Origin: Burkholderiaceae bacterium 26
Lineage (GTDB): Bacteria; Pseudomonadota; Gammaproteobacteria; Burkholderiales; Burkholderiaceae
Assembly: GCA_000955795.1 (NCBI GenBank)
Contig: JYOB01000014.1
Span: forward strand, 211,742 to 275,741
Direction: 5' to 3'
Length of the DNA stretch: 64,000 nucleotides
This document shows positions 19,443-27,708 of this stretch, one piece after another. The position numbers and the translations under genes were made by a program. The notes beneath the pieces are model-generated. The model was not told the DNA's origin. It was given only the letters and a program-made list of their open reading frames with translations, and searched no databases. How positions within the stretch are numbered: position 1 is the first letter of the stretch; each line of letters opens with the position of its first letter.

Positions 19443-21910
19443 TCTTCGATCGCAGCTACAAGCGGCTGCTCTATCAGGTGGTGGCAGGCACCATCGTCTT
19501 CCTGGCGATCGTGCTGGTCGGCCTGCTGGCTGCGGCATCGGCCAACACCGAGTTCTTCGACCGGTATTTCACGCTGCTCTACAAGGTCAACCTCGTCATC
19601 GGGGTGCTGCTGGTGGTGATCATCGGCGGGCTGATGCTGGCGCTGGCGCTGCGCGCGCGGCGCGGCAAGTTCGGCACGCGGCTGATGACCAAGCTGGCGG
19701 TGTTCTTCGGCGTGGTGGGCGTGCTGCCGGGGGTGCTGATCTACCTGGTGTCGCTGCAGTTCGTGTCGCGCAGTATCGAGTCGTGGTTCGACGTGAAGGT
19801 CGAATCGGCACTGGAAGCGGGCCTCAACCTCGGCCGCTCGACCATGGACTCGGCGCTGGCCGACCTGCAGAACAAGGGCCGCCTGATCGCGGAGCAAGTG
19901 GGCGATGGGTCCGCCTCGGCCACGGCCATCACGCTCAATCGATTGCGCGAGCAGTTCGGCGTGCAGGAGGCGACCATCTTCACGGCCAGTGGGCGCGTGA
20001 TCGCCACCGCATCAAATACCTACGACACGCTCGTCCCCAACCTGCCCGACCAGGCCGTGCTCGAACAGGCCCGCGCGCCGGGCGGCTATGCCAGCCTGGA
20101 AGGCGGCAGCGATAACGAAACCGATAGCGCTTCCGCGCCAGCCGCCTCGGCACCTGCGGCACGCAGCAACGGCCGCCGCAACGATTTGTACCAGCTGCAT
20201 GTGGTGGTGGCGCTGGGCACGTCGTCCCGCGACGAGCCGAGCATCGGACTGAACACGCCGGCGCGCAAATGGGCCGGCACCGGTTTGCTGGCAGATCGCC
20301 GGCCGGAAGATGGCAGCAGCACGTCGCGCGGCTTCGGCTTGATCGGCGAAAGCGGCCGCGACGAACGCTTCCTGCAGCTCGTGCAGCCGGTGCCGCAGGC
20401 GCTCGCCCGCAATGCCGACGCCGTCCAACGCGCCTACCAGGAATACCAGGAGAAAGCGCTCGGCCGCACGGGTCTGCGCAAGATGTACATCGGCACGCTC
20501 ACGCTCACGCTGTTCCTGGCGGTGTTCATCGCGGTGATGCTCGCGCTGCTGCTGGGCGCGCAGCTGGCACGGCCGCTGCTGATGCTGCTCCAGGGCACGC
20601 GCGAAGTGGCCGAAGGCGATCTCTCGCCCAAGCGTGAACTGCATACGCGCGACGAACTAGGTGTACTCACCCAACAGTTCAACCAGATGACGCGGCAGCT
20701 TGCCGACGCGCGCCGCGCCGTGGAGCAGAATCGCGCGGCACTCGAGCAATCGAAAGCCTATCTTGAGAGCGTGCTGACCAACCTGACCGCGGGCGTCTTC
20801 GTGTTCGACCATCGCTTCGTGCTGCTGACTGCCAACCCGGGTGCCGAACGCATCTTCAAACAGCCCTTCGGCGCGTGGGTCGGTCAGGCGCTGACCAGCA
20901 TCACACCGGTGGCAGCCTTCGCGCCGGTGGTCGAACAGGCCTTCGCCGAACAAGACGCAAGCACAGCCGCCGGCGGCGCAGTGGCCCACTGGCAGAAGCA
21001 GGTCGAAATTCCGCTCGAAGACGAAGACGAACCCCTCACGCTGCTGGTGCGTGGCACGCGCCTGCCCGGCCCGTCGGTGGGCTCGCACGGCACCGAACGC
21101 GGCTATGTGGTGGTGTTCGACGATATTTCCGACGTGATTTCGGCGCAGCGCTCGGTGGCGTGGGGCGAGGTTGCGCGGCGCCTCGCACACGAAATCAAGA
21201 ATCCGCTCACGCCCATCCAGCTCTCGGCTGAGCGCCTGGAGATGAAGCTTTCACCCAAGCTGTCGGACGCCGACGCCGAGGTGTTGCGACGCGGCGCCAC
21301 CACCATCGTCAACCAAGTGTCGGCGATGAAGCGCATGGTCGATGACTTCCGCGACTACGCCCGCACGCCGCCGGCCATGCTGCAGGAGCTGGACCTCAAC
21401 GCGCTTGCCGCGGAGGTGCTGCACCTGTACGGCATCGATCACCCTGACCGCCGCGATCACCCCGTCATCGAGGCCAAGCTGGGCGCCAACCTGCCGCTCA
21501 TCAAGGGCGACCCGACGCAACTGCGCCAGGTCATCCACAACCTGCTGCAGAATGCGCAGGACGCCGTGGCCGAGAATGAAGCGGCCGGGCGAGCTGCTCC
21601 GCATGTCATGTTGCAAACTGACACGGTAGAATACGACGACGCCTCGGGCGCGCGGCGGCAAGCTGTGCGGCTTGTAATCGCGGACAACGGCGGCGGGTTC
21701 TCTTCCCGCATCCTCAACCGCGCCTTCGAGCCGTACGTCACGACCAAAGCCAAGGGCACAGGATTGGGCTTGGCCATGGTGAAGAAAATCATGGACGAGC
21801 ACGGAGCGCGAATCGAATTGCGCAACCGCCAATCCAGCACAACATCGGGCACATCGGGTACCGACATCGTCGGCGCCCAGGTTTCCATACTGTTCGTAAA
21901 ACTCGCGTAG
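19439..21910 (+). CDS. ntrY: NtrY-type sensor histidine kinase
   Basis: An 823-residue membrane kinase. Three hydrophobic segments lie near residues 12-100, then a periplasmic part, another membrane helix near 350, a HAMP domain, a PAS-like domain, the HisKA box (ARRLAHEIKNPLTPIQLS, His phosphoacceptor) and a C-terminal ATPase with DNGGGF and GTGLGLAMVKKI. The architecture matches NtrY, linked in other bacteria to nitrogen or redox control. It is coupled to the DUF4390 gene upstream and followed 36 bases later by its regulator. Confidence 0.93.
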   Translation: MIFDRSYKRLLYQVVAGTIVFLAIVLVGLLAAASANTEFFDRYFTLLYKVNLVIGVLLVVIIGGLMLALALRARRGKFGTRLMTKLAVFFGVVGVLPGVLIYLVSLQFVSRSIESWFDVKVESALEAGLNLGRSTMDSALADLQNKGRLIAEQVGDGSASATAITLNRLREQFGVQEATIFTASGRVIATASNTYDTLVPNLPDQAVLEQARAPGGYASLEGGSDNETDSASAPAASAPAARSNGRRNDLYQLHVVVALGTSSRDEPSIGLNTPARKWAGTGLLADRRPEDGSSTSRGFGLIGESGRDERFLQLVQPVPQALARNADAVQRAYQEYQEKALGRTGLRKMYIGTLTLTLFLAVFIAVMLALLLGAQLARPLLMLLQGTREVAEGDLSPKRELHTRDELGVLTQQFNQMTRQLADARRAVEQNRAALEQSKAYLESVLTNLTAGVFVFDHRFVLLTANPGAERIFKQPFGAWVGQALTSITPVAAFAPVVEQAFAEQDASTAAGGAVAHWQKQVEIPLEDEDEPLTLLVRGTRLPGPSVGSHGTERGYVVVFDDISDVISAQRSVAWGEVARRLAHEIKNPLTPIQLSAERLEMKLSPKLSDADAEVLRRGATTIVNQVSAMKRMVDDFRDYARTPPAMLQELDLNALAAEVLHLYGIDHPDRRDHPVIEAKLGANLPLIKGDPTQLRQVIHNLLQNAQDAVAENEAAGRAAPHVMLQTDTVEYDDASGARRQAVRLVIADNGGGFSSRILNRAFEPYVTTKAKGTGLGLAMVKKIMDEHGARIELRNRQSSTTSGTSGTDIVGAQVSILFVKLA

Positions 21911-21946
21911 CGCGGACGGCAATCCCGCCGCACATAGAGGAAAAGC

Positions 21947-22660
21947 ATGGCCACCATCCTCGTTGTCGACGACGAAATGGGTATCCGGGAGTTGCTCTCC
22001 GAAATCCTCGGAGACGAAGGGCACGTTGTTGAAGTCGCCGAAAACGCTCAGCGCGCGCGCGAATACCGCGCGAACGCAACGCCCGACCTCGTCCTGCTCG
22101 ATATCTGGATGCCGGATACCGACGGCGTAACGCTGCTCAAGGAATGGGCATCGCAAGGTCTGCTGACCATGCCCGTCATCATGATGTCGGGCCACGCCAC
22201 CATCGACACCGCCGTCGAGGCGACCAAGATCGGCGCGCTGAATTTCCTGGAGAAGCCCATCGCACTGCAGAAGCTGCTGACGGCGGTGGAGCAGGGCTTG
22301 TCGCGCAGCAAGGAAAAGCCGCGCTCTGCGGCACCGGCTGCCGCACCGGTGGCGGGACTCGCAGGCGCCATGCCCAACGCCGCAGCAGCAGGTACACCTA
22401 CCGCGCTCGATCGCACAGATATCAATGGCGTACCGACCCGCGCAGCCGAGGGCGGCGGCATGCAGTTCTCGTTCGACATGCCGCTGCGCGAAGCGCGCGA
22501 CCTGTTTGAACGCGCCTACTTCGAATACCACCTGCAGCGCGAGGGCGGCAGCATGACCCGCGTGGCAGAAAAGACCGGTCTTGAGCGCACCCACCTGTAC
22601 CGCAAGCTCAAGCAGCTGGGTGTCGAACTCTCGCGCAACAAGGGCGAACCGGCCGCGTGA
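21947..22660 (+). CDS. NtrX-type response regulator without an AAA+ domain
   Basis: A 237-residue regulator. Residues 1-125 are a receiver domain with DDE acidic pocket, phosphoacceptor Asp in LVLLDIWMPD, MSGH and the final KP lysine (FLEKPI). A Pro/Ala-rich linker follows. A Fis-type helix-turn-helix closes the protein (MTRVAEKTGLERTHLYRKLKQLG). The sigma-54 ATPase domain of about 230 residues, present in classical NtrX, is absent. The protein is complete at both ends, so this is a short architecture rather than a truncation by frameshift. It likely binds DNA without driving sigma-54 open-complex formation. Confidence 0.9.
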   Translation: MATILVVDDEMGIRELLSEILGDEGHVVEVAENAQRAREYRANATPDLVLLDIWMPDTDGVTLLKEWASQGLLTMPVIMMSGHATIDTAVEATKIGALNFLEKPIALQKLLTAVEQGLSRSKEKPRSAAPAAAPVAGLAGAMPNAAAAGTPTALDRTDINGVPTRAAEGGGMQFSFDMPLREARDLFERAYFEYHLQREGGSMTRVAEKTGLERTHLYRKLKQLGVELSRNKGEPAA

Positions 22661-22727
22661 TCATCAAAGTGCTCAGAGATGCTTGACGGCTGGGCACAAC
22701 TCCTGTCATACTTGCCTTTCTTTGCTT

Positions 22728-22803
22728 GGCCCGGTAGCTCAGTTGGTAGAGCAGCGGATTGAAAATCCGCGTGTCGGTGGTTCGATTCCGCCCCAGGCCA
22801 CCA
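22728..22803 (+). tRNA. tRNA-Phe (GAA)
   Basis: A 76-base tRNA with encoded CCA. Anticodon GAA is in the loop ttgaaaa, flanked by stem gcgga/tccgc. The T-arm is ggtgg-ttcgatt-ccgcc. The acceptor stem ggcccgg / ccaggcc contains one C-A mismatch at position 5-68. Everything else is standard for tRNA-Phe. It lies alone, 67 bases after the response regulator. Confidence 0.95.
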
Positions 22804-22845
22804 AAATTCTTTGCTCTTCAAGATCGATCGATTTTGCGGGGCAAC

Positions 22846-22874
22846 AAAAAAGACCTCCTCGCGAGGTCTTTTTT
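22846..22874 (+). terminator. Rho-independent terminator after tRNA-Phe
   Basis: Stem aaaaaagacctc / gaggtctttttt around a 5-base loop, with a long T tract, 43 bases beyond the tRNA CCA end. Confidence 0.93.
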
Positions 22875-23090
22875 CATTTCTGCGGTGCCATTCGCCCGCC
22901 CCCGCCATCTCCCGATTTGCCGCGCCAGTCGTCGATCTGCGGCGCAGTGTCGCACCCACAAAAAATGTACCCACACCTCTTGACGCAGCGCAGCTCAGGG
23001 TATACCTAGCGGCGTAAACTGCGCCAAACTGTCGCAGGTCTCGGTATAGTGACTCAACGCTATCAAACGGCAAGCACAAGGAGATTCTCC

Positions 23091-23396
23091 ATGGCACTCG
23101 TTGGCACCGGTCACCACCACTTCCATTTCCACGCTTTCGACGGCATCAGCCGCAAGACGCGGCTGACGTGGTTGCGCAATGCCGCAGCGCTGACGTGTTT
23201 GATGGCCCTCGTCGCGGCCATGTGGGTTGGCGGCAACCTGTCGGCGTTGATGCATACGCCACTCATGAGCGGAGTTTCGTCCCTGGGCGCGGTGATGATT
23301 CTGGCCTGCACGTGCATGGCGCTAAGCCTGCTTGGACTGATTGGAGCCGGTTTCTTCCAGTTCCGCATGGAACAGCTCGACGCCCCGGCAACCTGA
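23091..23396 (+). CDS. Small membrane protein of unknown function
   Basis: A 101-residue protein. An excellent Shine-Dalgarno aaggag (23078-23083) sits 7 bases before the ATG. The N terminus is His-rich (GTGHHHFHFHAF), followed by two hydrophobic helices at about residues 28-48 and 60-88. I do not recognise a family. It stands alone between the tRNA terminator and its own terminator. The His cluster could bind metal, but that is a guess. Confidence 0.75.
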   Translation: MALVGTGHHHFHFHAFDGISRKTRLTWLRNAAALTCLMALVAAMWVGGNLSALMHTPLMSGVSSLGAVMILACTCMALSLLGLIGAGFFQFRMEQLDAPAT

Positions 23397-23418
23397 AACG
23401 CGCGCATCACGCATAGCT

Positions 23419-23443
23419 AACGGAGGCTTCGGCCTCCGTTTTT
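23419..23443 (+). terminator. Rho-independent terminator
   Basis: Stem aacggaggc / gcctccgtt with a ttcg-type loop, followed by a T run, just after the small membrane protein gene. Confidence 0.9.
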
Positions 23444-23520
23444 GTTTGCCCGCCACGGCCGCACGCCTTGCGTTGCGGCCGTTTCGCTTTCGTGCGCGAT
23501 CCCAAGGGTGAATCCGATAT

Positions 23521-23565
23521 TGACTCAACTGTTTCAAATTAGTAGTTTACGAAACAGTTGAATCA
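23521..23565 (+). promoter_or_regulatory. Large inverted repeat, likely operator of the RpiR regulator
   Basis: Arms TGACTCAACTGTTTC (23521-23535) and GAAACAGTTGAATCA (23551-23565) pair at 14 of 15 positions around a 15-base AT-rich centre. It ends 13 bases before the chosen ATG of the RpiR-type gene. Such placement fits autoregulation and control of the downstream catabolic operon. Binding is inferred, not shown. Confidence 0.7.
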
Positions 23566-23578
23566 AATTAATCACCTC

Positions 23579-24487
23579 ATGACGTTCGATGGGCTCATGC
23601 AAACGCTGCGCGACCGCGCCAGCGCTCTCTCTCCGCAACTGCAGCGTGCCGCCATGTTGCTTGAGACGCACCAGCACGACATCGCCCTGCTTTCGATGCG
23701 AGACCTGGCGCGCCGCTGCGACCTGCCGCCGGCTACGTTCTCGCGCCTGGCGCGCGCGCTGGGCTTTGATGACTTTGCCGCACTGCGTGATGTCTGCGTG
23801 AACCACCTGCGCCAGCAGGCCGACGGCTTTGCCGGCCGCGCCAGCGCGCTGCAGGGCGACGATACGGCAGCCGCTTCGGAGGCGGAGCGCATCGGCATGG
23901 CCATCGGGGCTCATGTGCAGGCGGCCTTTTCGCCCGCCAACCTGGCCGCGCTGGATATTGTGGCCGCCGCTCTGTGCAAGGCGCGGCGGGTCTATCTGCT
24001 GGGCGCGCGCAGTTGCCTGGCGCTGACGCATGCGTTCGGTTATGCCGCCCAGCTTTTCGACGACAAGGTCACACTGTGCGCCGGCAGCGGCAACACGCTG
24101 GCCGACCCGCTGCGCTTTTGCGGCGAGGACGACATCGTCGTGGCCGTCACCTTTGATCCGTACACACGCGAAGTCATTGAGGCGATGCAATACGCGCATG
24201 CCCGCGGTGCGCGCCTCGTGTATGTGACCGACAGCGCCATCGCCCCGGGCGCTGAGCTGGCGTGGCAGCAACTCGTCGCGCCCGTCGCCATTCCGTCGTT
24301 CTTCCATTCGCTGGCCGCGCCGATGGCGCTGCTCGATGCGCTGTTGATGACGTGGTTCCGCCACGCCGGCCCAGTCGCGCTCGCGCACCTTGCCGACAGC
24401 GACGCCCAGCTCAAGCAACAAGCCGCCTACGTGCGCAGCGCCCGCCGCAGTGAAGCGGCTGTCGCTGTGCCGCCCACCCAACGTTGA
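23579..24487 (+). CDS. MurR/RpiR-family transcriptional regulator with SIS domain
   Basis: A 302-residue regulator. An N-terminal RpiR helix-turn-helix (about residues 1-75, MRDLARRCDLPPATFSRLAR) is followed by a SIS sugar-isomerase-like effector domain (about 120-250). RpiR proteins usually sense phosphosugars or catabolic intermediates. TTG at 23558 is in frame but lies inside the palindrome arm, so ATG 23579 is preferred. The aminotransferase follows after 16 bases, so this is probably the local regulator of a four-gene operon. Confidence 0.9.
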   Translation: MTFDGLMQTLRDRASALSPQLQRAAMLLETHQHDIALLSMRDLARRCDLPPATFSRLARALGFDDFAALRDVCVNHLRQQADGFAGRASALQGDDTAAASEAERIGMAIGAHVQAAFSPANLAALDIVAAALCKARRVYLLGARSCLALTHAFGYAAQLFDDKVTLCAGSGNTLADPLRFCGEDDIVVAVTFDPYTREVIEAMQYAHARGARLVYVTDSAIAPGAELAWQQLVAPVAIPSFFHSLAAPMALLDALLMTWFRHAGPVALAHLADSDAQLKQQAAYVRSARRSEAAVAVPPTQR

Positions 24488-24503
24488 ACCCGCCCGACCG
24501 TCC

Positions 24504-25859
24504 ATGACACCGTCCACCACCTCCGTCTTCCACCGCGACCCGCGCAAGACGCTGCCCACCGCTATCGGCGGAGAGGGCATGACCCTCATCGACTCCGATG
24601 GAAAGCGCTACCTCGACGCCTGCGGCGGTGCCGCCGTCTCGTGTCTGGGCCACGGCCACCCACGCGTGGTGGACGCCATCTGCAAGCAGGTACGCGCGCT
24701 GGCCTATGCGCACACATCATTCTTCACGACAGACGTGGCAGAAGAACTGGCTGCGCGCCTGACCGCGGCCGCGCCCGGCGATCTTGATCACGTGTATTTC
24801 GTCTCTGGCGGTTCCGAAGCGATCGAGGCGGCGCTCAAGCTGGCACGCCAGTACTTTGTCGAGATTGGGCAGCCGCAGCGCCAATACTTCATCGCGCGGC
24901 GTCAGAGCTATCACGGCAACACGCTGGGCGCGCTGGCGATCGGCGGCAACGCGTGGCGGCGCGAGCCGTTCCTGCCGCTGTTGGTACCGGCACACCATGT
25001 CTCGCCGTGCTATGCGTATCGCGAGCGCGTGGATGGCGAGAGCGATGCGCAATACGTGCAGCGCCTGACCGATGAGCTGGACGCAAAGATCGTCGAACTC
25101 GGCACGGAAAATGTCGCGGCCTTCGTCGCCGAGACGGTGGTGGGCGCCACGGCCGGCGCGGTGCCGCCGGTGGGCGACTACTTCCGCAAGATCCGCACGG
25201 TGTGCGATCGCCACGGCGTGCTGCTGTTGCTCGATGAGGTGATGTCCGGCATGGGACGCACCGGCTACCTGTTCGCATGCGAGGAAGATGGCGTGGTGCC
25301 AGACATGGTCGCCATTGCCAAGGGCCTGGGCGGCGGGTATCAGCCGATCGGTGCGACGCTGGTGAATCGCCGTATTTACGACGCGATCACGACCGGCAGC
25401 GGCTTCTTCCAGCATGGCCACACTTACATTGGCCACGCGACGGCGTGTGCGGCGGCGCTGGAAGTGCAGAAGGTGATCGAGGAAGACAACCTGCTCGCCA
25501 ACGTGCAGGCGCGCGGCGAACAGCTGCGTGCGGCGCTGCGTGCGCGCTTTGCCGACCACCCGCACGTGGGCGATGTACGCGGGCGCGGCCTGTTTGTTGG
25601 CGTGGAGTTGGTGGCCGATCGCGCAACCAAGGCGCCGCTGGCACCTGCATGCAAGACGCACGCTCGCGTGAAGGCCGAAGCGATGCAGCGCGGTCTGATG
25701 GTGTATCCGATGGGCGGCACGATCGACGGCCAGCGCGGCGACCACATCCTGCTGGCGCCACCGTTCATCGCCACCGCGCAGGACATCGACGCGATCGTCG
25801 AACGGCTGGGCGATGCGGTTGACGCAGCCACGGCCAAGGCCCAGGAGGCCGCATGGTGA
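24504..25859 (+). CDS. Class III (omega/beta-type) pyridoxal-phosphate aminotransferase
   Basis: A 451-residue fold-type I PLP enzyme. Visible are the phosphate-cup segment VSGGSEAIEAALK, the catalytic Asp in LLLLDEVMSGMGRTG and the PLP lysine in AIAKGLGGGYQPIG. The family moves an amino group from omega- or beta-amino compounds to a keto acid. ATG 24504 is preferred to upstream in-frame starts inside the regulator gene. It overlaps the BKACE gene by seven bases. The neighbours suggest it makes a beta-keto acid, but the substrate is unknown. Confidence 0.92.
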   Translation: MTPSTTSVFHRDPRKTLPTAIGGEGMTLIDSDGKRYLDACGGAAVSCLGHGHPRVVDAICKQVRALAYAHTSFFTTDVAEELAARLTAAAPGDLDHVYFVSGGSEAIEAALKLARQYFVEIGQPQRQYFIARRQSYHGNTLGALAIGGNAWRREPFLPLLVPAHHVSPCYAYRERVDGESDAQYVQRLTDELDAKIVELGTENVAAFVAETVVGATAGAVPPVGDYFRKIRTVCDRHGVLLLLDEVMSGMGRTGYLFACEEDGVVPDMVAIAKGLGGGYQPIGATLVNRRIYDAITTGSGFFQHGHTYIGHATACAAALEVQKVIEEDNLLANVQARGEQLRAALRARFADHPHVGDVRGRGLFVGVELVADRATKAPLAPACKTHARVKAEAMQRGLMVYPMGGTIDGQRGDHILLAPPFIATAQDIDAIVERLGDAVDAATAKAQEAAW

Positions 25860-26689
25860 CCAAACCCATCGCCATCGCCGTGGCGCCCAACGGTGCGCGC
25901 AAGACGCACACCGATCACCCCGCACTGCCGATCACGCCCGACGAACTGGCCGCCTGCGCGCGCCAATGTGTGGATGCCGGCGCCGCGATGCTGCATCTGC
26001 ATGTGCGCCGCCCAGACGGCACGCATAGCCTGGAGCCTGGCGACTACCGCCCAGCCATCGCCGCCGTGCAACGGGCCGTGGGCGATGCGCTGGTGATTCA
26101 GATCACCACCGAGGCCGTTGGCATCTACACGCCCGAACAGCAGATGGCGTCGGTACGTGCGCTGCAGCCGGAGGCGATATCCGCCGCGCTGCGCGAGCTG
26201 GCGCCCGATGCCGCGCACGAGGCGGAAGCTGCGCGCTTCTTTGGCGAGCTTGCCGCTGCGCGCACGGCGATCCAGTACATCCTCTATTCCGCCGACGACG
26301 TGGTGCGCTACCGCGACCTGCGTGCGCGCGGCGTGCTGCCCGACACACCGCATTGGGTGCTGTTCGTACTCGGCCGCTACAGCGCAGGCCAGCGCTCCGA
26401 TCCGTTGGATCTGTTGCCCTTCCTGCAGGCGTGGGCTGACGGCGGCGACATCACCGCTAACGTGCCGTGGGCGATGTGCGCATTTGGACCGCGCGAAGCC
26501 GAATGCGCGCTCAGCGCAGCGCTGCTGGGCGGCCACGCGCGCCTGGGGTTCGAAAACAACATGGCGCTGCCCGACGGCAGCACGGCGCCCGACAACGCGG
26601 CGCTCGTCACCAACCTGCGACGACATCTCGACGCGCTGCATCGGCCGGTGGCCAGCGCCGCAGAGCTGCGCAGTTGGTTCGGCCGCTAA
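25853..26689 (+). CDS. BKACE-family beta-keto acid cleavage enzyme (DUF849)
   Basis: A 278-residue TIM-barrel enzyme. The family condenses a beta-keto acid with acetyl-CoA and splits the product to acetoacetate and a new acyl-CoA; the prototype is 3-keto-5-aminohexanoate cleavage enzyme of lysine fermentation. The zinc-binding HLHVR segment (HxH) is present near residue 43. The C-terminal LGFENNMALPDG replaces the more usual GLEDN form, so substrate specificity may differ. Start overlaps the aminotransferase stop, which shows co-translation. Confidence 0.88.
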   Translation: MVTKPIAIAVAPNGARKTHTDHPALPITPDELAACARQCVDAGAAMLHLHVRRPDGTHSLEPGDYRPAIAAVQRAVGDALVIQITTEAVGIYTPEQQMASVRALQPEAISAALRELAPDAAHEAEAARFFGELAAARTAIQYILYSADDVVRYRDLRARGVLPDTPHWVLFVLGRYSAGQRSDPLDLLPFLQAWADGGDITANVPWAMCAFGPREAECALSAALLGGHARLGFENNMALPDGSTAPDNAALVTNLRRHLDALHRPVASAAELRSWFGR

Positions 26690-26772
26690 GACTCTCCGCA
26701 TTCATCACCACGAAGCCAAAGCACAGACGGCCGCAAAACAACAGGCCGCGCACCACAACCATTGGAGGAAGT

Positions 26773-27678
26773 ATGCGTTTGACCACCCGCTGTATCCGAT
26801 CCATCCCGCTGGCGCTGGCCAGCCTGCTCGCGATCAGCGCGCACGCCCAGGCACTGGACGGCACGCTCAAGAAGATTCAGGACAGCAACACGATCCTGAT
26901 CGGCGTACGCGAATCGTCGATTCCGTTTTCTTACCGCGACAGCAAGAACGAGATCGTCGGTTTCTCGGCCGACCTCTGCTCGCGCGTGATCGACGCCGTC
27001 AAGAAGAAGACGGGTAAGCCCAACCTGGACATCAAGCAGATTCCGGTGACGTCGCAGAACCGGACATCGCTGGTGCAGAACGGCTCGGTGGATCTGGAGT
27101 GCGGCGTGACTACGCACCTGAAATCGCGCGAGCAGCAGACGGCGTTTTCGACCACCTTTTTCATCGCCGGCACGCGCCTGCTGACCAACGTGAAATCGGG
27201 CGTGAAGGACTTCCCCGACCTGGCGGGCAAGTCGGTCATCACCAACGCGGGCACGACGTCAGAACGCATCCTGCGCAAGATGAACGACGAGAAGAAGATG
27301 AACATGAACGTGATCAGCGGCAAGGATTACGGTGAATCGTTCCTCACGCTGCAAAGCGGCCGCGTGGCGGCGTTCATGATGGACGACGTGCTGCTGGCCG
27401 GCGCGCGCACGCTCGCACAAAAGCCCGACGACTGGGTCGTGACCGGCACGCCGCAATCGTTCGAGGCCTACGGCTTCATGCTGCGCAAGGACGATCCGCA
27501 GTTCAAGAAACTCGTGGACGACACCATGGTCGGCGTGATGAAGAGCGGCGAGATCAAAACGCTTTACGCCAAGTGGTTCGAAAAGCCCGTGCCGCCCAAG
27601 AACCTGAACTTCAACTTCCCGATGAACGATCAGTTGAAGGCGCTGTACGCCAATCCGAGCGACACGCCGTTCGAGTGA
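26773..27678 (+). CDS. Amino-acid ABC transporter substrate-binding protein (family 3)
   Basis: A 301-residue exported protein. Signal peptide ends ISAHAQA. The mature part begins LDGTLKKIQDSNTILIGVRESSIPFSY, typical of GltI-like family 3 binding proteins for polar amino acids. It has the paired cysteines DLCSRV and DLECGV seen in this branch. A good ggagga lies before ATG 26773. It closes the BKACE cluster, and no permease or ATPase gene is next to it, so it must share a transporter encoded elsewhere. Confidence 0.9.
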   Translation: MRLTTRCIRSIPLALASLLAISAHAQALDGTLKKIQDSNTILIGVRESSIPFSYRDSKNEIVGFSADLCSRVIDAVKKKTGKPNLDIKQIPVTSQNRTSLVQNGSVDLECGVTTHLKSREQQTAFSTTFFIAGTRLLTNVKSGVKDFPDLAGKSVITNAGTTSERILRKMNDEKKMNMNVISGKDYGESFLTLQSGRVAAFMMDDVLLAGARTLAQKPDDWVVTGTPQSFEAYGFMLRKDDPQFKKLVDDTMVGVMKSGEIKTLYAKWFEKPVPPKNLNFNFPMNDQLKALYANPSDTPFE

Positions 27679-27708
27679 GCGGCGGCACGGCCGGCTTCTG
27701 GGGCCAAC

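Noticed and set aside
22581..23009. Plus-strand open frame that reads PVAQLVEQRIENPR, and the minus-strand frame over the same bases
   Set aside because: These are the well-known false translations of a tRNA-Phe gene; both run straight through the tRNA at 22728-22803.
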